From NCBI GenBank assembly GCA_046331095.1, contig JAXLRM010000004.1:248001-312000 (forward strand): a DNA stretch of 64,000 nucleotides, written 5' to 3'. The position numbers and the translations under genes are program-made. This document shows positions 52,585 to 61,772 of the stretch, one piece after another (position 1 is the stretch's first letter; every line of letters begins with the position of its first letter). The notes beneath the pieces were generated by a model. That model was given only the letters and a program-made list of their open reading frames with translations, was not told the origin of the DNA and searched no databases. The DNA is from JAIBAC01 sp046331095 (GTDB lineage: Bacteria > Actinomycetota > Acidimicrobiia > UBA2766).

Positions 52585-53274
52585 CTACAGGAACGGGCGG
52601 TTGCCGTAGCGGTCGACGTGGACGACCTCACCGATCGGGCGGCGCCGTGTCGGGCCGTAGCGGCCCTTGGCCCACCCGATCGGGATGATGCAGACCGGGT
52701 TCACGTTCCAAGGCAGGCCGAGGATGCGCCTCGCGACCGGGACGCACCAGATCGGCAGGGTCTGGATCGACGCCCCGAGACCGACCGCGCGGCAGGCGAG
52801 CAGGAGGTTCTGCACCGCCGGGTACACCGACCCGTAGTACGACGACACCGAGATCTGGGGCCAGCCTACGGCCATGTGCTTGATGCCGCGGCGGTAGCAC
52901 GGGATCACGAACACCGGGATGTCGGCGAAGTGCTCCGCCTGCCACTTGCCCGGCTCCATCTGGCGCGCCGCGTCGGGGTCGCGTGCCGTGCCGCGATCGA
53001 GCAGCGGCATGAAGGTGCGGTACAGGACGCGGTAGAGGCGGCCGAGCCGGGCCTTTTGGGCACGGTCCTTGACGACGACGTAGGACCAGTCCTGGCTGTT
53101 CGAGCTCGTCGGCGCCTTGAGCGAGAGCTCGAGGAGTTGCACAAGCAGTTCGTCGGGGACGGGCTCGGTGTGGAGCCGGCGGATCGCGCGCTGGGTCTGC
53201 ATCGCCTCGATGAGAGGCATGCCCAGCAACTCGTCGGGGTCACGGCCCTCGCCGGTGGAGTTCGAGTCGTTCAC
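52585..53274 (-). CDS. Nitroreductase-family FMN enzyme
   Basis: FMN-dependent reductase of nitro or unsaturated compounds. The 229 residues contain MQTQRAIRRLHTEPVPDELL and LKAPTSSNSQDWSYVVV (FMN phosphate site), YPAVQNLLLACRAVGLGASI and a C-terminal IGWAKGRYGPTRRRPIGEVV. GTG 53274 overlaps the signal peptidase gene by 35 bases. ATG 53220 would avoid the overlap but drop 18 plausible residues. The upstream secretion genes appear unrelated. Substrate unknown. Confidence 0.85.
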   Translation of the reverse strand: MNDSNSTGEGRDPDELLGMPLIEAMQTQRAIRRLHTEPVPDELLVQLLELSLKAPTSSNSQDWSYVVVKDRAQKARLGRLYRVLYRTFMPLLDRGTARDPDAARQMEPGKWQAEHFADIPVFVIPCYRRGIKHMAVGWPQISVSSYYGSVYPAVQNLLLACRAVGLGASIQTLPIWCVPVARRILGLPWNVNPVCIIPIGWAKGRYGPTRRRPIGEVVHVDRYGNRPFL

Positions 53275-53758
53275 CGGGCAAAGGTACGCGGGATGGTTCA
53301 CGCTCGGGCCACAGCGCCATCGCGACGCCGACCCCCGAGAGGATGGCGAGGACCACCGGGGTGAGAACCAGCAGCCGCGTAGGCCACGAGCCGGCATCGA
53401 GGACGGGCTCGCCGAAGACGTCGCCCGGCGCCGGGGTGAAGTCGTCGGGCTGGGCCTTGTTGTCGCCCTGGAAGACGAGGCGCCCGTCGGCCAGGATCTC
53501 CTTGACGCGGTGCACGACCAAGGCCCCGGCGCCGGGTTCGCCCTCGGGGATTCGGTAGATCGCCACGTCGCCCACCGCGACCGGGCCGCCCGAGCGGGCG
53601 TAGACGAAGTCACCTTGGTGGTACGTGGGCTCCATCGACTGGCCCTGCACGACTGCGAAGACCGCGTCCCCGCCGAACTGCTTCGGCCACAGGACGAATG
53701 CCAGGGCGGCGAAGACCCCGAGGGAGGCGAGCAGGCGTAACAGTCTCGAAGCCGTCAT
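53240..53758 (-). CDS. sipW: SipW-type (Ser-His) signal peptidase I
   Basis: A membrane peptidase that removes signal peptides of a small set of secreted proteins. The 172 residues have a membrane helix (~7-24), the catalytic serine S41 in VVQGQSMEPTYHQGD, GDVAIYRI, and a histidine (H83, ALVVHRVKEI) in place of the general-base lysine, as in Bacillus SipW and archaeal/ER enzymes. A second helix lies at ~130-148. The ATG overlaps the stop of the secreted-protein gene (ATGA), and the two upstream genes look like its substrates. Confidence 0.9.
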   Translation of the reverse strand: MTASRLLRLLASLGVFAALAFVLWPKQFGGDAVFAVVQGQSMEPTYHQGDFVYARSGGPVAVGDVAIYRIPEGEPGAGALVVHRVKEILADGRLVFQGDNKAQPDDFTPAPGDVFGEPVLDAGSWPTRLLVLTPVVLAILSGVGVAMALWPEREPSRVPLPGERLELHRRGP

Positions 53759-54504
53759 GGGCTGTCCAGGTGGAAGTCGTCCCAGCGGAGTCCGTTGCTG
53801 GTGCGCTGGTAGAGGCCGAAGAGCTGGTGGGTGCCGTTCTTGAAGGTCGTCTGGTTCGACGCCGACAGCGTCGCCGTCACCACCAGGGTGCTGTCGATGT
53901 ACGCGGCGAGTACCCCCGTCGGCGAGGTTGTGAGGCGCAGATGGAACGAGGCCGGTGCCGTGGCGATGCCGCCCGGGTAGAGGTTGGTGACGCTCGCGAG
54001 GTTTGTGAAACTGCCGTTGTAGCTGCGCAGGATCAAGGATCCATTTGTGGTGTTCGTCCACTCCACCGCCAGGTACTGGGTGCCGGCGCTGTTGCGGTTC
54101 GCGGTGAGGCCAGCAGCGAAGGTCGTGGCGCCGTTGCGTCTGATCGTCGCCTCAACTGACCCGTTCCACGTGCCCGCGTTGACGACGAGGGAGGTGCTCG
54201 CCGAGGACGATGCAGCGCTGTTGGTCTGGATGGTCCACGTACCCGACGGGTTGACCGCCCACGTCAGTGCCCCACCGTCGGTGGTGGTCGTGTTCAAGTT
54301 GGTTCCGCTGGTCCCAGTGAACGCTTCCCAGGCGACGACCACCGGTGCGCCCGGTGCAGCCGCCGTCGAGAGCGCCGTCAGGCTCGTCGAGGTGACACCC
54401 CCGACCGAAGCCGCGTGCGCTCCGCCGAATCCGACCCAGCACCCCGAAAGGATGCAGGCGGCGCCGATCGCCCCGATCGCGGTGAGCGGTTGTGGGCGCC
54501 GCAT
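53755..54504 (-). CDS. Secreted LamG/concanavalin-like protein
   Basis: The 249-residue protein has a signal segment (AIGAIGAACILSGCWVGF) and, right after it, GGAHAASVGGVTSTSLT, which is like the region after the signal in the frameshifted neighbour. The mature part is rich in T, S, N and A with beta-strand patterns: TWTIQTNSAASSSASTSLVV, LAVEWTNTTNGSLIL and LRWDDFHLDSP, typical of lectin-like jelly rolls. ATG 54504 was chosen. It is coupled to the SipW-type peptidase, which probably processes it. It may be a matrix or surface fibre protein. Confidence 0.75.
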   Translation of the reverse strand: MRRPQPLTAIGAIGAACILSGCWVGFGGAHAASVGGVTSTSLTALSTAAAPGAPVVVAWEAFTGTSGTNLNTTTTDGGALTWAVNPSGTWTIQTNSAASSSASTSLVVNAGTWNGSVEATIRRNGATTFAAGLTANRNSAGTQYLAVEWTNTTNGSLILRSYNGSFTNLASVTNLYPGGIATAPASFHLRLTTSPTGVLAAYIDSTLVVTATLSASNQTTFKNGTHQLFGLYQRTSNGLRWDDFHLDSP

Positions 54505-54551
54505 GGGCCTCAACGGCTCTTGGTGCCGCTAACGGTGACGCTGGTCGCGGC

Positions 54552-54970
54552 TCAGCCGTTGATGATCACGGCGGCACCGGTGACAGCGCTGGCGTTGGCT
54601 CCGCTGCCCGACACCGTGACCGCCGCCGAGGTGCCGCTGATCGAGGCGACCGTCCCCGAGCCGAGCGACGCCGCCGGAGTCCTTGAGTGTGAGCGAGAGC
54701 GCCTTTCCGGAGCACGCGGCCGGTGATGCCGGTCACGTTCACGCTCGTCGTCTGGTAGCGACCCAGCGTGGCGTCGTAGGTGTTCGTGTACGCGAGAGCC
54801 ACGCCGTCGGTGTCACACGAGCCGACCACACCCACGTCCGCGCCGAGCCCACTCGAGGTGACCCCGCCGAGGCTCGCTGCCGATACGCCGACGGCTCCTA
54901 CGGCCACGGCGCCGGCGAGCACGGCGAGCGCCATCCGCTTACGGCGCGGGGAACGGGTTTGCTGGGTCAT
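54552..54970 (-). pseudogene. SipW-dependent secreted protein with two single-base frameshifts
   Basis: From ATG 54970 a basic N terminus (MTQQTRSPRRKRMALAVLAG) and a SipW-type signal are followed by SLGGVTSSGLGADVGVVGSC and TTSVNVTGITG. Beyond 54720 the sense moves to a second frame (ACSGKALSLTLKDSGG), and near 54670 to a third (SLGSGTVASISGTSAAVTVS, ending AAVIING and TGA at 54552). Two one-base insertions (in GGCCGCG and in GGCGGCGTC, minus strand) explain both shifts. Repaired, it is a ~138-residue protein. Either a recently lost gene or assembly errors. Confidence 0.75.
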
Positions 54971-55139
54971 GGTGTCTCTCCCTGTCTTCCGCCTCTGGGC
55001 GAAGTGACAACATCGACGCGGAGGTGGTCTGACTTGAAACCTTTCTTGCCCGGTCCGGCGGGACAGCCCTTCGCGCGCGGGCGCTCCGGTGATGGTTCAC
55101 GCTCGCCCGGCGGCATGCGTTTTCTGGTACAACCGGGAC

Positions 55140-56816
55140 GTGGGACAGGGGGCGCGACCTTCGGCACGCCGGCGTCGACTCGTGACGTTCGTCGCCGCGG
55201 CAGCCGTGGCGTCTGTCCTCTCCTGTGGTGGGGCGAGAGCCGATCTGCCCGCGCCGGCGGCGGACCCGCTCGAGCGCCAGTCGGACGCGATGCTCACCGC
55301 ACACCCCGAGGTCGGGCCCACGTTCGTTCTCGACCTCGCGGGCGGATCGGCGGATCGTGACCTGCTGGCGCGGACGCTGCAAGGAGTCGTGAACCGCGCG
55401 CAGGCGCGCCTGTACGTGGTCGACTCCTCGCCCGACGCCCAGTTCGCCGGCACCGACGAGGCGGTGCTCGACATCTACACCGGCGAGGGACTCGTCGACG
55501 TCGTCGGCCGCGGATCACTGGAGGACGCACTCGCCCGCTTCGCGCTCGAGGTGCCCGGCTACGTGGTCGCGGACCCTGCCGTCGACTGGAGCGTCAACGT
55601 CGCGACCACCGTCGCCGCCGCCAAGGGCGCCGTCGTAGCCACGCCCGCGACGGTGCCCCTTCTCGACGCGCTCGGGATCCGCGAACTCGACGACGTGCGC
55701 GGTCGCTACCCCAACGAGGTCGTCGCGTACTGGGCGACTGCGTCCGTGTACCGCGGCCGGCTCGCGTACAAGGGCCTCGCCAACCAGAGGCCGGACCTGC
55801 ACGCAGCTCGCGACCTCTACGTGCAACAGGGCATCTTCACGATGTTCACGCGCCCGCACCGCCCCAGCTTCCTGTGGCTGACCTTCCTCACGGCGACGTT
55901 CCCCCGCGGGCTCACCTACTACGGCTACGTGTCCGACACCGGCCCCGAGGAGATCGTCGCCGTCGGAGCGCTCTCGATCCTCGACCAGCGCCTCGTGCCG
56001 AGCGACAGCGCCACGAACATGTCGTTCCACATCGCGGTCGGCGCCGACCGCCCCCGTGCCGTCGTGGCGCCCCGCGACCACAGCGGGGTCGCGCCGTGCA
56101 CGCCCGAGGGCGTCAACGTCGTGCTCGGCCTCACCGACGGCGACAACGTGATCACCTCGATCAAGCAGTTCCAGCAGCCGACGTTCTGGGCGTCGCCGCA
56201 CCGGGGCGAGTTGCCGATGGCGTGGAGCATGTCGCCCGACCTCGCGGTCCTGGCGCCGGCGCTGTGGGACCACTACGTGCGGACCGCGACGCCCAACGAC
56301 GACCTCGTCGGGATGCTCGGGGTCGCGTATCAGTACCCGGTCGTGAACCGCGACCGCGACCGGTTCCTGTCCGAGAGCTTCGCGCTCATGGACCGCCTCG
56401 GCCTGCACACGTTCTGGACGCTCGAGCCGCTCGGCTTCCCGTGGTGGCCCGACTGGCCCAGCTACGACGCGGCCCGCACCGCCACGACGCCCGACCTGAT
56501 CCTGAGCGGCTACGACGACCTGCTCGGCCTGCTCGCGACCCTGCGCCAGCCGCCCGTCTACGTGCGCCCGAGCGGGCTCGTCACCCTGGTCTCGATGCTG
56601 CCCACGTATGGCTACACGTCCGACCAGCATGCCGGACTGGTCCGCGACCTCGTCGCCACGGCGGTGTCGAAACGGCCCCTGGTCAACTTCTACGCTGCGA
56701 CGAACTGGACCACCGACGTCGACGGCCTGACCGCCGCCATGGAGCCGCTCAGGAGCGAGGGCGTCCGCTTCCTGTCTCCCGGCGAGGCGGCGGCTTGTCT
56801 GCGCAGCGGCCGTTGA
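55140..56816 (+). CDS. Secreted GxGYxYP-family protein (putative glycoside hydrolase)
   Basis: The 558 residues begin with a basic leader and a signal peptide ending in SVLSCGGARADL (the cysteine may be lipidated). The body matches the GxGYxYP family: DRDLLARTLQGVVNRAQARL near the N terminus, VVLGLTDGDNVITS, GVAYQYPVVN (the family motif) and FWASPHRGELPMAWSMSPDL. These proteins are thought to act on carbohydrates, but the chemistry is not established. GTG 55140 is chosen; ATG 55092 would spoil the signal. It diverges from the SipW module across 169 bp and could be part of the same surface system. Confidence 0.82.
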   Translation: MGQGARPSARRRRLVTFVAAAAVASVLSCGGARADLPAPAADPLERQSDAMLTAHPEVGPTFVLDLAGGSADRDLLARTLQGVVNRAQARLYVVDSSPDAQFAGTDEAVLDIYTGEGLVDVVGRGSLEDALARFALEVPGYVVADPAVDWSVNVATTVAAAKGAVVATPATVPLLDALGIRELDDVRGRYPNEVVAYWATASVYRGRLAYKGLANQRPDLHAARDLYVQQGIFTMFTRPHRPSFLWLTFLTATFPRGLTYYGYVSDTGPEEIVAVGALSILDQRLVPSDSATNMSFHIAVGADRPRAVVAPRDHSGVAPCTPEGVNVVLGLTDGDNVITSIKQFQQPTFWASPHRGELPMAWSMSPDLAVLAPALWDHYVRTATPNDDLVGMLGVAYQYPVVNRDRDRFLSESFALMDRLGLHTFWTLEPLGFPWWPDWPSYDAARTATTPDLILSGYDDLLGLLATLRQPPVYVRPSGLVTLVSMLPTYGYTSDQHAGLVRDLVATAVSKRPLVNFYAATNWTTDVDGLTAAMEPLRSEGVRFLSPGEAAACLRSGR

Positions 56817-56895
56817 GTGCGCCCGCCGTTTCGCGTGGTGGACGGGTCCGCGGAGGTCGCGCTGCGGAGCCGGTGGACGGCCGAGACCGGAGGTG

Positions 56896-57939
56896 ATGCC
56901 AGTGCGTGCAGCGGTGCTCAGAGGCGGCGAGATCGTCGTGCGTGACGACGTCGCCGAACCCCGTCCTGGGACGGGCCAGGCACTCGTGGGTGTCAAGGCG
57001 TGCGGCATCTGCGGTTCCGACCTGCACTTCGTGCGCCACGGAGCGGAGATGCTCGCCCTCGCCGAGGAGATGGAGGGCCTTCCCGAGCTGGGGGTGCCCG
57101 CTGTCGATCTCGACCGTGACGTGCACATGGGCCACGAGTTCTGCGGCGAGGTCCTCGAGTTGGGCCCCGACACCGCCGGTCCCGCACCCGGCACGATCGT
57201 GACCTCGGTCCCGGTCCTGGTCACGTCCGCCGGGATCCGCCCGATCGCGTACGGCAACGACGTCATGGGCGGCTACGGCGAGCGGATGTTGCTGACGGTA
57301 CCGCTGCTGTTGGAGGTCCCCAACGGTCTCGATGCGCGCCACGCCGCCCTCACCGAGCCCATGGCCGTCGGCTTGCACGCGGTCAACCGCTCCGGCATCG
57401 AGGCGCGCGACGGCGCCCTGGTGCTCGGCTGCGGTCCGGTCGGGCTCGCTGTGATCGCGGCGCTGCGCTTGCGGGGCGTCGACCGCGTCGTCGCCGCCGA
57501 CTTCTCGCCGGCGCGACGCCAGATCGCGTTGGGCATGGGGGCTCAGGAGGCGGTCGATCCCAGGGAAGAAGCCGCCTTCGCGGCGTGGGCCCGCGCCGGT
57601 GGCGGCCGCTCCCTGGTGGTCTTCGAGGCGATCGGGGTTCCCGGCGTCATCGACGACATACTGCGTCTTGCACCGATGCGTACCCGTGTGGTCGTCGTCG
57701 GGGTGTGCATGCAGCCCGACACGGTGCACCCGTTCTTCGGGATCGCCAAGGAGCTGAGCATCCGGTTCTGCTTCGGCTACGACCCCGCCGAGTTCGCCGC
57801 GACCTTGGGCCACATCGCCGCGGGCGAGCTGGACGTGACCCCGATGCTGACCGGCGAGGTCGGCCTCGACGGTGTCGCGGCCGCGTTCGAGGACCTCGCC
57901 GACCCGGATCGCCACTGCAAGGTCCTCGTCGTCCCCTGA
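56896..57939 (+). CDS. Zinc-dependent MDR dehydrogenase, structural-zinc lobe lost
   Basis: The 347-residue protein has the catalytic zinc ligands in KACGICGSDLH and MGHEFCGEV, the loop LGCGPVGLAVIAALRLRG and GYGERM. The usual four-cysteine structural zinc lobe is replaced by SVPVLVTSAGIRPIAYGN, so only the catalytic zinc is expected. ATG 56896 directly follows GTG 56893, so the exact start is uncertain by one codon. It acts on an alcohol or polyol; the substrate is unknown. Repeat locus E follows the stop. Confidence 0.88.
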   Translation: MPVRAAVLRGGEIVVRDDVAEPRPGTGQALVGVKACGICGSDLHFVRHGAEMLALAEEMEGLPELGVPAVDLDRDVHMGHEFCGEVLELGPDTAGPAPGTIVTSVPVLVTSAGIRPIAYGNDVMGGYGERMLLTVPLLLEVPNGLDARHAALTEPMAVGLHAVNRSGIEARDGALVLGCGPVGLAVIAALRLRGVDRVVAADFSPARRQIALGMGAQEAVDPREEAAFAAWARAGGGRSLVVFEAIGVPGVIDDILRLAPMRTRVVVVGVCMQPDTVHPFFGIAKELSIRFCFGYDPAEFAATLGHIAAGELDVTPMLTGEVGLDGVAAAFEDLADPDRHCKVLVVP

Positions 57940-57963
57940 CCCGGAGGGCCGGTTCCGACCCGT

Positions 57964-58146
57964 CCCGAACGCGGGCAGGGTGTCCCGCCAGCGGTACGGG
58001 TTGCCCGCGTTTGGGAGGGGCGCCTACCCGAACGCGGGCAGGGTGTCCCGCCAGCGGTACGGGTTGCCCGCGTTTGGGAGGGGCGTCTACCCGAACGCGG
58101 GCAGGGTGTCCCGCCAGCGGTACGGGTTGCCCGCGTTTGGGAGGGC
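57964..58146. repeat. Palindromic 63-bp tandem repeat, locus E (3 copies)
   Basis: Three almost identical units with an exact 63-bp period, each CCCGAACGCGGGCAGGGTGT to GCCCGCGTTTGGGAGGG. All inner positions (GTCCCGCCAGCGGTACGGGTT) are the same in the three copies. It lies between the dehydrogenase and the convergent nosL end and may stop transcription both ways. Confidence 0.95.
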
Positions 58147-58160
58147 GAGGGGGCCCACCC

Positions 58161-58643
58161 TCACATCGGGGGGCCGGACGGTGCAGGAGACGTGGTGGGC
58201 GGAGCGGAAACCAGTTCGTCCCAGGTGCGGACCGTGGCGCCGTGGTCGGCAGCGAAGGCGTCGGCCGCCCCCCTGTCCGCGAACGCCACGATGCCTCCGC
58301 CTCCGGGGGTGTCGATGCCCTGCCCGCCGACCACGAACGACGCGGTCGAAGCGTCGATCCAATCCCCGGTGTCGAGGTCGTGCACCCACACCTTCGCCCC
58401 GTCGAGCTGATTCATGCGAGTGCCGAAGGCGATCATCTTGGCGATGTCCTCGAACTTGCGCTCGCTGCCCTCGGGTGTCCGGTACACGGCCGCGAAGCGG
58501 GCCTCGGAGATGATCATGTGGGTCTCGGCCGACACGTCGCGCCCGTAGGCCATGTCGGGAGGGGTGTCGCCGCCCCCGCAAGCCCCGAGCGTCACCGCGA
58601 TCGCAGCCGTGGCCACCACGAGAGCCGACGCCGACCGCGTCAA
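58161..58643 (-). CDS. nosL: NosL-like copper lipoprotein of the nos operon
   Basis: NosL is an outer-face lipoprotein that delivers Cu(I) to nitrous oxide reductase. The 160 residues have a lipoprotein signal (AIAVTLGAC, lipobox cysteine ~24) and AETHMIISEARFAAVYRTPE, KFEDIAKMI, WIDASTASFVVG and IVAFADRGAADAFAADHG, matching NosL. The usual cysteine-containing CGM motif is HMI here, so copper would be bound by the N-terminal Cys, Met and His. TTG 58643 overlaps the nosY stop (TTGA). It is the last gene of the nos operon. Confidence 0.88.
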   Translation of the reverse strand: MTRSASALVVATAAIAVTLGACGGGDTPPDMAYGRDVSAETHMIISEARFAAVYRTPEGSERKFEDIAKMIAFGTRMNQLDGAKVWVHDLDTGDWIDASTASFVVGGQGIDTPGGGGIVAFADRGAADAFAADHGATVRTWDELVSAPPTTSPAPSGPPM

Positions 58644-59524
58644 AGGTCGACCCGGCGATCGAATACAACCCACGCGATCACCAAGGGCACCACCGCCCAC
58701 AGGACCATCGCCCCGACAACGACCCACAAGAGCGCGTTGCCGAAGGTGTCGACGGCGTAGAAGCCGGCAGGGCCGAGCACGTCGAGGGAGCCGTGCAGCG
58801 TGATCATCGACGCGAGCCGGAACGCCTCGACGGGGTTGACGACGACCGAGGCGAACAGCACGTTCACCGGCAACCGTGTCGCCGCCGCCGTCCCCATGAT
58901 CCCGAGGTCACCGAGGAACGTGAGCAGGAGCCACACGAACAGCGAGAGTCCGAGGGCCGTGGACGCACGCCGGCTCAGGACGCTGACGAGCATGCCCACG
59001 CTCAGCATCGTGAGTGCGAGCAGCCACGCCAGCAGCGCGATCCAGCCGAGCGCGAGCGGGTCCCACGACGCCGACCCGAAGAACCCGAGCACGCCCGCGA
59101 CGCCGAATCCGGCTGCGACCGCGACGGCCAACGCGAGCGCCGTGCCCACGAACATGCCCAGGAACGCCTCGCTGCGGTTCACGGGCAGGCTCAGGAGGAA
59201 CCGCAGCGTCCCGCGCTCGCGGCCCGACGCGACGGTGCGCGCGCCCAGGGTCAGGCCCATGAGCGGCACGATCAACTGCGCCAGGGTCACGAGCGACGCG
59301 GTGGCGCGCCCGAAGCCGCCGTAGGTGGCGACCCCCTGGTTGGAGAGGCCGATGAAGACGAGGGCAGCAGCGACGAGGGCGAAGCCCGCCGCGTAGAGCC
59401 AGAACCAGCGGTCGCGCACCGAGTCGCGCAGCTCCTTGCGGGCGAGGACGATCACGGTCGCCCAGTCGATGCCCTCGCCGAGGTCCTCGTCGTGCATAGC
59501 GGCGGTCGCCGTCGGCTCCGTCAT
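58640..59524 (-). CDS. nosY: NosY-type ABC permease
   Basis: The membrane subunit of the NosFY ABC complex needed for NosZ copper-site maturation. The 294 residues have six hydrophobic segments and the ABC-2 signatures VLARKELRDSVRDRWFWLYA and ASGRERGTLRFLLSLPVNRSE, with VNPVEAFRLASM near the end as in NosY. The ATG overlaps the nosF stop (ATGA). The N-terminal ~25 residues are acidic and variable. Confidence 0.93.
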   Translation of the reverse strand: MTEPTATAAMHDEDLGEGIDWATVIVLARKELRDSVRDRWFWLYAAGFALVAAALVFIGLSNQGVATYGGFGRATASLVTLAQLIVPLMGLTLGARTVASGRERGTLRFLLSLPVNRSEAFLGMFVGTALALAVAVAAGFGVAGVLGFFGSASWDPLALGWIALLAWLLALTMLSVGMLVSVLSRRASTALGLSLFVWLLLTFLGDLGIMGTAAATRLPVNVLFASVVVNPVEAFRLASMITLHGSLDVLGPAGFYAVDTFGNALLWVVVGAMVLWAVVPLVIAWVVFDRRVDL

Positions 59525-60375
59525 CGCCACACCTCGAAGTCGAGCGGCTCGAGCCCGGTCTCGTGCAACACCGCGAACGTCTCCGCCTTGTGCTGGGCGG
59601 ACACCTCGACGAGGATGCCCTTGGTGTTGCGGTGCGCCGTGAAGCCGCGCCCACGCAGGGCCTCGAGGGCAGGCTCGAGCTCCTCCTCGGCGAGGACGAG
59701 GTGGAGCCACGAGCGCAGGCCGAGCTGTTCGGCCAGCTCCGACGGGGCGCACTCGGTCGTGACGCACCCGTCCTCCATGCCGAGCACACGGTCGACGAGC
59801 ATGCCCACCTCTTCGAGTCGGTGCGTGGTGAGCAGCATGCTGCGGCCCTGGTCCCTCAACCCTGCGAGCAGTTCCAGGACGGACTCGCGGGCCGCCACGT
59901 CGAGGCTCGACGTGGGCTCGTCCATGAGCAGCAGCGGCGCGTCCTCGAGGAGGGCGATCGCGATCCCGAGGCGCTGTTTCATGCCACCGCTGAGGGCGCC
60001 GACCGCCTTGCCGGCAGCGTCGGCGAGGCCGACGCGTTCGAGCGCCTCGTCGCCGCGGGAGACGTCGACCCGTCTGATCTTGGCGCAGAGATCGAGCGTC
60101 TCGATCGCGGACAGGTCGTGGAAGAACGCCAGTTCCTGGGGCACGTGGCCGATGCGGCGCCGCACGGCCTTGCCGTGGGTGGTGGCGTCGAGACCGTCGA
60201 CCTCGATCGTCCCCTCGTAGCGTGTGAGCCCGAGCGCGCAGCGCAGGACGGTCGTCTTGCCCGCCCCGTTCGGCCCCCACAGGGCGAGGGACTCGCCGTC
60301 GGCGAGGGTGAACGACACGTCGCGCAGCACCGGTGTCGTCCCGTACACCTTGGTCAGCCCCGACACCTCGATCAC
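59521..60375 (-). CDS. nosF: NosF-type ABC ATPase
   Basis: The ATPase of NosDFY. The 284 residues have Walker A WGPNGAGKTT, HVPQELAFFHDLSAIETL, the signature ALSGGMKQRLG, Walker B LLLMDEPTSSLD and the switch TTHRLEEV. A C-terminal ~75-residue extension (EEELEPALEALRGRGFTAHR) is typical of NosF. GTG 60375 overlaps the nosD stop by four bases. Confidence 0.94.
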   Translation of the reverse strand: MIEVSGLTKVYGTTPVLRDVSFTLADGESLALWGPNGAGKTTVLRCALGLTRYEGTIEVDGLDATTHGKAVRRRIGHVPQELAFFHDLSAIETLDLCAKIRRVDVSRGDEALERVGLADAAGKAVGALSGGMKQRLGIAIALLEDAPLLLMDEPTSSLDVAARESVLELLAGLRDQGRSMLLTTHRLEEVGMLVDRVLGMEDGCVTTECAPSELAEQLGLRSWLHLVLAEEELEPALEALRGRGFTAHRNTKGILVEVSAQHKAETFAVLHETGLEPLDFEVWR

Positions 60376-61772
60376 GCCGGCGCCTCCACGGGCTTGCGCC
60401 GCGATCGGCGCGGGCCGGCGAATGCACCCGAGGACGCGACGAGCGCCGCTGCCGCCACGACGAGGGCGACGGCGACCAGGAGTGCCCAGGCCGAGCGCGG
60501 TCGCTCCTCTGCCCCGCGCACGGGCGGGATCGGCGGCGCGTGGATGAGCGGGGAGTCGTCGACGACCTTCGGGTCGGGCCGCAACAGTGGGAACGCGCGT
60601 GCGGCGAGGTCCATCGCACGCGATGCCGGCGTCCCGGTGAACAGGTTGAGCGCGGGTTCGCGGTCGGTGAGCGTGCCGAAGAGGTCCTCGATGCGGTACG
60701 GGACGTCGCCGATACCGTCACCGTCGGAGTCGAAGCCCGCGTAGTCGCCCCAGTGGTTGCCGCGCCCGTCCAGGGACCAGTCGTTGCCGTGGAAGGCGCC
60801 ACCGCCCTCGACGCTGACCTGCTTCGCGTTGTCGGTGATCACGTTGTCGGTGAACACGTTGCGCTGCACCGACGGCAGGAACTGCAGGCCGATCTCGTTG
60901 AAGGCGATCATGTTCTCGCGGAAGTAGTGGTGGATGCCGAGCTCGGTCGGGGAGTTGTCGACGTAGAGCCCGACCCGGTTCGCGAGGATCCGGTTGCCGG
61001 TCGCCTCGAAGCCGTCGGTGTCCTTGAGGCCGAGCCCGTCGCCGCTGGGGCCGACGTTGCGTGCCATGAGGCTGTTCTCGATGCGGATGTTCTTGCTGTT
61101 CATCACGTACACGCCGACGGAGTTGTCGGTGAAGCGGCTGTCCCGCACGACCGTGTCGTCCGCGAACATGAAGTGCAGGCCGTAGCGGCTCCCGGTCACC
61201 TCGTTGTCCACGAACTCGACGTTCTTGCTGTACCAGATCACGCTGTCGCGCGTGTCGTGTACGGCGTTGCGCTCGAAGCGGCAGCGGTCGCAGCCGAAGA
61301 TGCGCAGGCCGTCACCGCGGACCGCGAGGTCGAGGTCCTTGCCCACGACGACGTTGTCCGCAACATAGGAGTCGGGGCTGTTCTCGAGCCAGACACCGAA
61401 GAGGGCGTCCTCGATCCTGTTGTCGACGAGGCGTGCCCTCGGGGCGAGCAGCTTCACGCCCGACTCCATCGAGTTGAGCGAGGTCCCGCTGCCGCGGATC
61501 ACGAAGCCCTCTATCGAGACGTCGGGCGCGTGGACCTCGACGGCGGACCCCTTGCGGCCCCCGTCGATCGTCACCTCACCGACGGCGACCAGCCTGACGG
61601 GCTTGTCGATCCTGAGTGAGCCGTCGTAGGTGCCGGCAGGCACCTCGATCGTCGACCCCGCAGGAGCGGCGTCTACGAGCGCCTGCAGGTCATGTGCGTC
61701 CGCCGACGCCCGCGCGGGCGCGAGAAGCACGGCCGACACCGCCACGGCGGCAGCGAAGCCTGCGAGTCTCAT
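60372..61772 (-). CDS. nosD: NosD copper-site maturation protein
   Basis: A secreted or membrane-held beta-helix protein that works with NosFY to build the CuZ centre of NosZ. The 466 residues have a Sec signal (AVLLAPARASAD), then CASH-type beta-helix repeats (VWLENSPDSYVADN, DGLRIFGCDRCRFERN, GLHFMFADDTVVRDSRF, HHYFRENMIAFNEIGLQF, NHWGDYAGFDSDGDGIGDVPY). A C-terminal membrane helix and basic tail follow. The HFMFADD and NHWGDY segments are diagnostic. Start and stop both overlap the neighbours, showing one polycistron. Confidence 0.96.
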   Translation of the reverse strand: MRLAGFAAAVAVSAVLLAPARASADAHDLQALVDAAPAGSTIEVPAGTYDGSLRIDKPVRLVAVGEVTIDGGRKGSAVEVHAPDVSIEGFVIRGSGTSLNSMESGVKLLAPRARLVDNRIEDALFGVWLENSPDSYVADNVVVGKDLDLAVRGDGLRIFGCDRCRFERNAVHDTRDSVIWYSKNVEFVDNEVTGSRYGLHFMFADDTVVRDSRFTDNSVGVYVMNSKNIRIENSLMARNVGPSGDGLGLKDTDGFEATGNRILANRVGLYVDNSPTELGIHHYFRENMIAFNEIGLQFLPSVQRNVFTDNVITDNAKQVSVEGGGAFHGNDWSLDGRGNHWGDYAGFDSDGDGIGDVPYRIEDLFGTLTDREPALNLFTGTPASRAMDLAARAFPLLRPDPKVVDDSPLIHAPPIPPVRGAEERPRSAWALLVAVALVVAAAALVASSGAFAGPRRSRRKPVEAPA

